A stretch of DNA of 18,373 bases from JBCDCE01 sp039182515 (GTDB lineage Bacteria > Pseudomonadota > Alphaproteobacteria > Rhodobacterales > Rhodobacteraceae). This document shows, piece by piece, positions 13,256 through 18,373 of the stretch. The DNA lies in contig JBCDCE010000071.1 in NCBI GenBank assembly GCA_039182515.1, positions 1-18,373 on the forward strand, read 5' to 3'. Numbering within the stretch: the stretch's first letter is position 1; every line of letters begins with the position of its first letter. The translations under genes and the position numbers were made by a program. The notes under the pieces were generated by a model that ran no database searches, was not told where the DNA came from, and saw only the letters and a list, made by a program, of their open reading frames with translations.

Positions 13256-13615
13256 ATGCGGTATCTGCGGTACTTGGTGTTGGCGGCGGTTGCGCTGTGC
13301 TTAATCGTTTTGGCGGTGGCAAACCGTGAAGAGGTGATGCTGCGCATTCTTCCCGAAACGCTAGCGGACGCGGCACAAGTGCCCGCACTTGCAAGCACAA
13401 TCCAGCTGCCGCTCTTTATTGTGATTTTCGTAGGTATCGGCATCGGCGTGCTGTTGGGTTTCGTTTGGGAATGGTTCCGCGAGCACAAGCACCGGTCAGA
13501 AGCCTCGCGCAAAACCCGGGAAGTCGGTCAGCTCAAGCGTGAGGTCAAAAAGCTCAAAGACCAAAAGAACGAAGGCAAAGACGAAGTCTTGGCCTTGCTG
13601 GACGACGCTGTCTAA
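13256..13615 (+). CDS. LapA-domain (DUF1049) inner-membrane protein
   Basis: A 119-residue protein with two transmembrane helices, about residues 6-23 (YLVLAAVALCLIVLAVAN) and 51-72, separated by a short periplasmic loop, then a highly charged region (about 75-112) likely to form a cytoplasmic coiled coil. This is the layout of the LapA/YciS family, which in Escherichia coli works with LapB and FtsH in control of lipopolysaccharide synthesis; whether the alphaproteobacterial version does the same is not known to me. It starts three bases after the ihfB stop, with a ribosome site (GGAGGG) inside the end of ihfB, and ends seven bases before trpF, so the three genes are translationally close. 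Confidence 0.88.
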   Translation: MRYLRYLVLAAVALCLIVLAVANREEVMLRILPETLADAAQVPALASTIQLPLFIVIFVGIGIGVLLGFVWEWFREHKHRSEASRKTREVGQLKREVKKLKDQKNEGKDEVLALLDDAV

Positions 13616-13622
13616 TCAGCGC

Positions 13623-14270
13623 ATGGCCCCCATCGCAATTAAGTTTTGCGGCTTAAGCCGCCCAGAAGACATGGAGGCCGCTTCTCAGGCTCAGGCCGCC
13701 TATGTGGGCTTTGTGTTCTTCGCCAAATCCCCCCGCAATGTGAGCTTCGAGACAGCCCGCGATCTGGCGCGGCGCGTGAGCCCCGAGCAGATCAAAGTTG
13801 GCCTTGTGGTCAATCCCACCGATGAGATGTTGACCGAGCTTATCGCCAAAGTCCCGCTCGACATGATCCAGCTTCACGGATCAGAAACACCAGAGCGCGT
13901 GGCAGAGGTCAAAGCGCTCACGGGGCTCAAAGTTATGAAGGTTGTGGGCATCGCAAGCGCCGAAGACGTTGCCAAAATCGCCCAGTATGAACAGATCGCG
14001 GATCAAATCCTGGTCGATGCGAAAATGCCCAGCACGGCAGACCTGCCTGGCGGCAACGGTGTGGCTTTTGATTGGTCGCTCATTGCGAACCGAGCGTGGC
14101 AGCGCCCTTGGATGCTGGCGGGGGGGCTCAACATAGAGACGGTCAAAGCCGCCGTGCACGCCACAGGTGCTCAGCAAATTGACCTCTCTTCTGGTCTTGA
14201 AGACACACCCGGCGTGAAAAGCCCGGCCAAAATGTTGGCCTTCGCGGAGGCTGTTCGCGCGCTTGCCTGA
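13623..14270 (+). CDS. trpF: Phosphoribosylanthranilate isomerase
   Basis: A 215-residue TIM-barrel enzyme of normal length. It converts N-(5'-phosphoribosyl)anthranilate to CdRP in tryptophan synthesis, in the cytoplasm. Key features are KFCGL with Cys9 (general base), VGFVFFAKSPRNV, IQLHGSE, ILVDAK with Asp132 (general acid), and the phosphate-binding LAGGLN and DLSSGLE loops. ATG 13623 gives the standard MAPIAIKFCG start, though without a strong Shine-Dalgarno, consistent with coupling to the LapA gene seven bases upstream. trpB, which often follows trpF in related genomes, is not next here: a convergent decarboxylase gene begins 17 bases beyond the stop. Confidence 0.96.
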   Translation: MAPIAIKFCGLSRPEDMEAASQAQAAYVGFVFFAKSPRNVSFETARDLARRVSPEQIKVGLVVNPTDEMLTELIAKVPLDMIQLHGSETPERVAEVKALTGLKVMKVVGIASAEDVAKIAQYEQIADQILVDAKMPSTADLPGGNGVAFDWSLIANRAWQRPWMLAGGLNIETVKAAVHATGAQQIDLSSGLEDTPGVKSPAKMLAFAEAVRALA

Positions 14271-14286
14271 CGCTTCGGACACAGCC

Positions 14287-15687
14287 TCAAAGACGCGCCC
14301 AAACCTCTTGAATGATCTCTGCCGCGCCCAACACATCTTCGCGCGTGCAATCAAATTGGCCGACTTGAAAGCGGATGATTTTGCGCCCCTCAAAAAGCCC
14401 TTGCGTGATGTATATGCGCCCGTCTTCGTTGAGCGCATCCACCAGTGCTTGTTGCGCGGCATCGTCGCCCGGCACACGGAAGGAAAAGAGGCTTAAGATC
14501 GGGTCGGTCACGATTTCAAACCCGTCTAAAGCCCGGAGCACCTCACAAAGCTCATGCGCCCAAGACACATGATTGCGCATCCGCATCCGCAACCCCTCAA
14601 GCCCGTAAGCCCGGATCAAAAACCAAATCTTCAAAGCTCGAAAGCGCCGCCCGAGAGGGATCGTCCATTCCGAATAATTCGTCACATCACTTTGGGAGGT
14701 TTTCAGATACTCTGGCTCAATCTTGAGCGTGTTGAGCTGAGGGCCTGCGTCACGCAAAAACTGCACGGAACAGTCAAACTGCGCGCCCAGCCATTTGTGC
14801 GGGTTGAACACGATACTGTCGCAGCGCCCAACCCCTTGCCAAAACTGAGCGTGAAACTCGGGGCAAATCATCGCAGATCCAGCCCAAGCCGCATCAAGAT
14901 GCAGGTAGAGGTCTTCCTCTTCTGCCAAACGTCCAACGGCGTCGATTGGATCGCAAGCCCCAATACCGGTGCCGCCGGTGATGGCAATGATGCCAGCCGG
15001 ATGATGCCCGGCGGCTCGGTCTGCTGCGATTTGAGCGCGCAGCGCTGCCACGTCTATCCCATAGGGGGCCTCAAAGCCAATCGTCGGCAGTTTGATCAAA
15101 TTGTCTTGCCCAATGCCAGCCACCCAACAAGCGCGGTCAATCGAGGAATGCACCTGATCCGAGCAATAGATCCGCAGCTGACCTTTGCTACTGAGCCCAT
15201 CGCGATTGCTGGTGTAGCCCGTGGCGCGCTCGCGCATGGTCAGCACAGCAGAAAGCGTGGCCGATGACGCACTGTCTTGGATCACACCGGTGAAGCCTTC
15301 GGGCAGGTCCAACGCCTGGCGCAGCCAGTCCACCATGCGCCCTTCTAGCTCTGTGGCCGCTGGCGAGGTTTGCCACAGCATGCATTGCGCCGCCATGGTG
15401 CTCACCAGCATTTCGGCCAGAATCGAAGGGGGGGCCGCATTGGCTGGAAAATACGCAAAGAACCGAGGGTGCTGCCAATGGGTCATGCCTGGCATAACGA
15501 TCTCTTCAAAATCGCCTAAGATCTGCTCCATGGCCTCTGGGCCCTCAGGTGGGCCTTCCGGCAAGCGCGCAGCAATCTCACCCGGAGAAACCTGAGCGCG
15601 GACGGGCCTGTCGCGCAAGGTGCTGTGGTACTCCGCACCCCAATCCGCGATCTTCTTGCCCCAATGCGCGTAGTCGTCCCAGTTCAT
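14287..15687 (-). CDS. PLP-dependent group II (aromatic-L-amino-acid-type) decarboxylase
   Basis: A 466-residue fold-type I PLP enzyme of the aromatic-amino-acid decarboxylase family, full length. Visible are MTHWQHPRFFAYFPANAAPPSILAEM (in segments, substrate-pocket region), SDQVHSSI with His180 stacking on PLP, HLDAAWAGS with Asp265 binding the pyridine nitrogen, FNPHKW with Lys298 as the Schiff-base lysine, and PEYLK with Tyr327. Tyr327 matches the catalytic loop tyrosine of DOPA decarboxylase, which is Phe in aldehyde synthases, so decarboxylation is expected. IPLGRRFRALKIW is also typical. The substrate (DOPA/tyrosine, tryptophan, phenylalanine or other) cannot be told. Its ATG overlaps the upstream stop as ATGA, indicating translational coupling, and a GGAG (15699-15696) precedes it. 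It is the last gene of the transporter operon. Confidence 0.92.
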   Translation of the reverse strand: MNWDDYAHWGKKIADWGAEYHSTLRDRPVRAQVSPGEIAARLPEGPPEGPEAMEQILGDFEEIVMPGMTHWQHPRFFAYFPANAAPPSILAEMLVSTMAAQCMLWQTSPAATELEGRMVDWLRQALDLPEGFTGVIQDSASSATLSAVLTMRERATGYTSNRDGLSSKGQLRIYCSDQVHSSIDRACWVAGIGQDNLIKLPTIGFEAPYGIDVAALRAQIAADRAAGHHPAGIIAITGGTGIGACDPIDAVGRLAEEEDLYLHLDAAWAGSAMICPEFHAQFWQGVGRCDSIVFNPHKWLGAQFDCSVQFLRDAGPQLNTLKIEPEYLKTSQSDVTNYSEWTIPLGRRFRALKIWFLIRAYGLEGLRMRMRNHVSWAHELCEVLRALDGFEIVTDPILSLFSFRVPGDDAAQQALVDALNEDGRIYITQGLFEGRKIIRFQVGQFDCTREDVLGAAEIIQEVWARL

Positions 15688-16073
15688 GAGCTGGGCTCCA
15701 TATGGGCGCGCACAGTCCCAAACTTTGGGGATAACTCAGGATCGATATCGCGGATCTCTGCCGAAAGCGCCACAGAATGTGTTTCCATCACACCCGCCAA
15801 CTGCTCTTTGAGACAGGTGAAGGTGCGTGTAACGATGTCTTCTTTCACCTCCCGCGAGCGACCTCCCCTGAGCCGGATGCTCATATCGACAAAGCCATGA
15901 ATATCCTTGCCATCCGCCATGGCGACATGGTCCACACAGATCGCCCGCACCCGAATCCCAGGGGTGGGCAAAGCCTCGATTTCGGCCGCACAGGCGCGAA
16001 TGGCCTCACAAAGAGCCCCCATATCCACGAGGGCTTTGAGGTTCGGTGAATAATCGAGATGGAAATGCGCCAT
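15684..16073 (-). CDS. 5-carboxymethyl-2-hydroxymuconate isomerase (CHMI/HpaF)-like protein
   Basis: A 129-residue protein of the CHMI branch of the tautomerase superfamily. HpaF isomerises 5-carboxymethyl-2-hydroxymuconate in meta-cleavage of homoprotocatechuate. The start MAHFHLDYSPNL, the segment GIRVRAICVDHVAMADG and FVDMSIRLRGGRSREVKEDI match the family. The frame is open further upstream, but ATG 16073 with AAGGA (16083-16079) gives the family N-terminus. In this superfamily the residue after the initiator Met is the catalytic Pro1; here it is Ala (codon GCG), so the canonical acid/base is absent and the activity is in doubt. The gene lies 62 bases after tctA and overlaps the decarboxylase by four bases. 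Confidence 0.85.
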   Translation of the reverse strand: MAHFHLDYSPNLKALVDMGALCEAIRACAAEIEALPTPGIRVRAICVDHVAMADGKDIHGFVDMSIRLRGGRSREVKEDIVTRTFTCLKEQLAGVMETHSVALSAEIRDIDPELSPKFGTVRAHMEPSS

Positions 16074-16135
16074 GTCAGTCCTTCGAATAGCTGGTTTCAC
16101 GAGCTTGAACCCGTCGCAAACGCGCGTTGGTGCCG

Positions 16136-17641
16136 TCAGCCTCCACGGGCTTTTGACCGCGCGCGATGTGCTTGGATGACCGTACGAATATGAAGCGCGA
16201 TCACCAAGAGGATTAACGCAAATAGGATCATTGCGATGGGGCGGTCGATCATATCGAGTGGCGTTTTCACGCGCGGCATGGCCGAACGAAGTTTCACTTC
16301 CATGATGCCACCCAAAACCATGCCCAAGATGATCGGCACAAGCGGCAAGTTGAGCCGTTTGAGCACAAGCCCCAACACCCCAAAGACCGCAGCCACCGCA
16401 CAATCCGTGATCGAGTTTCGCAAGGAATACACGCCCACAAAGCTCAAGAGCAAAATTAGGATGCCAACAAAGCGCGAAGGCACTTCGATGATACGTGTGA
16501 GCAAAGTGCTTGATACCAGCAAGAAGACCAAGACCATCAAATTGAGCACCAAAAGCGCCAGGTAGAGCGCCATGACAAAATCCATCTGGTTTTGAAAGAG
16601 CTGCGGTCCGGGGATCACATTGTGAACGTAAAACACGCTCAGCATCATGGCGGTCAGCGCTTCGCCTGGGATACCGAGAGCGAGAAGCGGGATCATCGCA
16701 GCAGCTGGCACTGCATTGTTTGCCGCCTCCGATGCGATCAAGCCTTCAGGGGCACCTTTGCCAAAGGCCTCGGGCGTTTTAGAGGTCTTTTGAGCGTAGC
16801 TATAGGCCATAAACTGCGCTGTGAATTCACCTACGCCCGGCACCATGCCCATCAAAACTCCAAAGCCCGAAGCCACCCCTGCGACGCGTTTGTAAAGCCA
16901 AAGCTCTTTGAACCCTGAGAGCACGGAGCCTTTCAGCGCGCGGGCCTCATCAAGCGGTTCGGGCTTTTTGTCATGCTGACTTAAGAGCAAAAAGGCTTGG
17001 CTCAGCGCGAAAAGGCCCAACACCACCACGATCAAGTCAAACCCGGATGTGAGCCAAGATTGACCAAACGTGAAACGGCGCGTGTAGTTTACCGGCTCAA
17101 GTCCAACAGTTTGCAGCAAGATCCCAAAGCTGGCGAGCATACCCGCTGCGAAGGTTTGACCTCGGTGGGCGAGAACCACCAAAATAATGCCCAAGAGGGC
17201 GGCCAAAAAGATCTCGCGTGAGCCAAAGAGCGGCGCAACGGCAGCCAGCGCGGGAGAGAGTGCGATCAAGGCAAGGATCGACAAAAGGCCACCCACAAAA
17301 GATGCGGAGTAAGCCAGGGCAACGGCCCGTTTGGCTTGGCCATTTTGGGTCATCGGATACCCATCATACGTGGTCAGAGCGTTCACGGCGGTGCCAGGCG
17401 TATTGAGCAGCACCGCCGGAAGAGCGCCGCCATACATCGAAGATCCATAGATCCCGAGAAGCAGCGTCAGCCCGACAAGCGGGGGCAAAGCGAAAGTGGC
17501 GGGGAGCAAAATGGCAATGGCCACCGCCGCGCCAACGCCTGGTACAGCGCCGATCACAACGCCGCCCATCGAGCCAATCAGCAGCGCTAAGATCACCTGC
17601 CAATCCAGCAAAAGCGCCGCACCCGAAAAAAGAGCTTCCAT
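16136..17641 (-). CDS. tctA: TTT transporter large membrane subunit TctA
   Basis: A 501-residue integral membrane protein, the large permease subunit of tripartite tricarboxylate transporters, which take up carboxylates such as citrate using a periplasmic binding protein and an ion gradient. The family signatures are clear: GAVPGVGAAVAIAILLP near residue 32, YGSSMYGGALPAVLLNTPGTA near 65-85, and a second copy GMVPGVGEFTAQFMAYSYA near 265, followed by IPLLALGIPGEALTAMML, the inverted-repeat counterpart. About 11-12 helices are expected. It starts 12 bases after the tctB stop (tctB ends at 17654), so the two are tightly coupled. The substrate cannot be read from the sequence; operon partners hint at an aromatic or organic acid. 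Confidence 0.95.
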   Translation of the reverse strand: MEALFSGAALLLDWQVILALLIGSMGGVVIGAVPGVGAAVAIAILLPATFALPPLVGLTLLLGIYGSSMYGGALPAVLLNTPGTAVNALTTYDGYPMTQNGQAKRAVALAYSASFVGGLLSILALIALSPALAAVAPLFGSREIFLAALLGIILVVLAHRGQTFAAGMLASFGILLQTVGLEPVNYTRRFTFGQSWLTSGFDLIVVVLGLFALSQAFLLLSQHDKKPEPLDEARALKGSVLSGFKELWLYKRVAGVASGFGVLMGMVPGVGEFTAQFMAYSYAQKTSKTPEAFGKGAPEGLIASEAANNAVPAAAMIPLLALGIPGEALTAMMLSVFYVHNVIPGPQLFQNQMDFVMALYLALLVLNLMVLVFLLVSSTLLTRIIEVPSRFVGILILLLSFVGVYSLRNSITDCAVAAVFGVLGLVLKRLNLPLVPIILGMVLGGIMEVKLRSAMPRVKTPLDMIDRPIAMILFALILLVIALHIRTVIQAHRARSKARGG

Positions 17642-17653
17642 CGCGCGGTGCCC

Positions 17654-18193
17654 CTAAAGATAGGTCAGGAAAAAGCTGCGCAGCGCGACCGGCAGGTATT
17701 CATAAAGCGCGCCGCCTGGGATCTTCACCTGCAAAAAACCTTTGAAAACCAGCACAATCACGAGCCCAAGGCCTGCCAATAGGCCCAGCTTCGCCCAAGA
17801 GCGGTAGCCCGCGCGTAGGCCCAAAAGCACGGCAAAGACCACTGTTGTCGGAAGGTAGCCCACAAAAGGGACCAAAAAGACATAGGCCATAAACCAGCCC
17901 GCATATTCGAGCGAGCGAACCCAGGCCCAGATTTCGGCCCACCGGCCAACGAGGCGCGGCGACAGGGCTGATGAGAGCACATGCAGGCCTGCGAAGCCCA
18001 CCATCAACACTACGGCTGTGGTCGGCCAAAAGGCCGGTTGCGAAAAGATCTTCGCGCGGGGGTTCCAAGGCGCTTGGCTGCCCAGTTGGCTCAAAAGAAA
18101 GAGCGCAAAGAGCAAAAAGACCCAAGCAAAGACGATGTCGCCGGGGCGTCTGTCACGTTTGAAGAGCTCTTGCAGGCTTTTGATGCGGGTCAT
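17654..18193 (-). CDS. tctB: TTT transporter small membrane subunit TctB
   Basis: A 179-residue membrane protein with four predicted helices (about 19-36, 52-75, 95-118 and 135-160), matching the TctB subunit of tripartite tricarboxylate transporters. Motif-like family features are RRPGDIVFAWVFLLFALFLL at the start, FWPTTAVVLMVGFAGLHVL, and the C-terminal GFLQVKIPGGALYEYLP, in which the V-K-I-P-G-G segment is widely shared. It works with TctA in the inner membrane; its exact role is not well defined in the family. The ATG at 18193 has a weak ribosome site. It follows tctC after an 87-base gap that contains a strong hairpin, and is followed by tctA after 12 bases. Confidence 0.92.
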   Translation of the reverse strand: MTRIKSLQELFKRDRRPGDIVFAWVFLLFALFLLSQLGSQAPWNPRAKIFSQPAFWPTTAVVLMVGFAGLHVLSSALSPRLVGRWAEIWAWVRSLEYAGWFMAYVFLVPFVGYLPTTVVFAVLLGLRAGYRSWAKLGLLAGLGLVIVLVFKGFLQVKIPGGALYEYLPVALRSFFLTYL

Positions 18194-18235
18194 GAGATCT
18201 CAGCAGAGCAGGGAAAGGGCAAGGTTGCAACAAGC

Positions 18236-18268
18236 GGTGCGGCACACCCCCAAAAAGTGTGCCGCACC
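18236..18268 (-). repeat. Stable 12-bp hairpin between tctC and tctB
   Basis: Perfect arms GGTGCGGCACAC (18236-18247) and GTGTGCCGCACC (18257-18268) with a nine-base loop, located 12 bases after the tctC stop on the transcribed minus strand. No T run follows, so it is unlikely to be a full terminator. Such structures between a binding-protein gene and its permease genes often stabilise the upstream message and give excess binding protein; that role is inferred here. Confidence 0.8.
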
Positions 18269-18280
18269 ATTTGATCACGG

Positions 18281-18373
18281 TTACTCAAGGGCAGCGTCGA
18301 TCACGCCCATGGTTTCGATATTGCCTGCGATACGCGCTTTGGTCTCCTCGGCTGTCTGCCAATACACCAGCGC
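18281..18373 (-). CDS. tctC: TctC-type periplasmic substrate-binding protein (C-terminal 30 residues)
   Basis: A reading frame enters from the window edge and ends with TAA at 18281; only the last 30 residues are visible (it closes with IAGNIETMGVIDAALE). The segment is too short for a confident domain call. Its position directly upstream of tctB on the same strand is where the tctC gene normally lies, and the length and character of the tail fit a TctC-type extracytoplasmic binding protein. The start and most of the gene are outside the window. Confidence 0.65.
   Translation of the reverse strand, partial: ALVYWQTAEETKARIAGNIETMGVIDAALE

Noticed and set aside
13881..14477. Minus-strand open frame over trpF and the decarboxylase end
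   Set aside because: Shadow of trpF; it spans two real genes on different strands and has no support.
14554..15267. Plus-strand open frame of 237 codons inside the decarboxylase gene
   Set aside because: It is the opposite-strand shadow of a clearly recognised PLP enzyme; the product is low in hydrophobic core pattern and matches no family.
1..18373. CRISPR arrays, tRNA or rRNA genes, insertion sequences, phage genes
   Set aside because: No regularly spaced repeats, cloverleaf-like segments, rRNA-like sequence or transposase/integrase frames were seen on either strand.

Overview
The window looks like a chromosomal segment of an alphaproteobacterium of the Rhodobacterales (Roseobacter/Rhodobacter relatives). 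The basis is recognition by eye of ribosomal protein S1, of an integration host factor beta subunit of the roseobacter type followed by a LapA-domain protein and trpF, and of a tripartite tricarboxylate transporter (TTT) operon. No database search was possible. The base composition is moderately GC-rich, with visibly AT-richer stretches at about 1570-2680 and 5480-6000.

Layout. (1) 1-1570: the 3' part of rpsA (its start lies outside the window) and a strong intrinsic terminator. (2) 1570-12970: about 11.4 kb of accessory character. It holds an orphan membrane protein and then a series of modules in which a transcription regulator is divergent from a small, often exported, protein: TetR / carboxymuconolactone decarboxylase (CMD)-AhpD family protein; LysR / exported MoaF-like protein; TetR (with a VOC protein downstream) / two exported SnoaL-NTF2-like proteins; TetR with a WHG motif / membrane-anchored alpha/beta hydrolase. 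Among these lie a Tat-type lipoprotein candidate, an exported DUF5519 (luciferase-domain) protein and an exported serine beta-lactamase-like hydrolase. All three TetR modules have readable palindromic or repeated operator candidates in the divergent spacer. (3) 12971-14270: the compact operon ihfB-lapA-trpF. (4) 14287-18373, minus strand: an operon read from the window edge inward, tctC (last 30 residues only) - tctB - tctA - CHMI (HpaF)-like isomerase - aromatic-amino-acid-decarboxylase-like PLP enzyme.

How the genes work together. rpsA and the ihfB operon are housekeeping genes for translation, chromosome architecture and tryptophan synthesis. They are neighbours in many proteobacteria, so the block between them looks like a locus where small ligand-responsive modules have accumulated. 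The last operon joins uptake of an organic acid (TTT transporter) to a group II decarboxylase and an isomerase family known from homoprotocatechuate degradation. A role in aromatic amine or aromatic acid use is a testable guess, complicated by loss of the N-terminal catalytic proline in the isomerase-like protein.

The most interesting observations are the tightly packed divergent promoter/operator in 3260-3305, the TTTACA-type operator array at 10194-10281, the cysteine nucleophile in the alpha/beta hydrolase, the Pro1-to-Ala change in the CHMI homologue, and the 12-bp hairpin between tctC and tctB. I saw no tRNA, rRNA, CRISPR array, transposase or phage gene.
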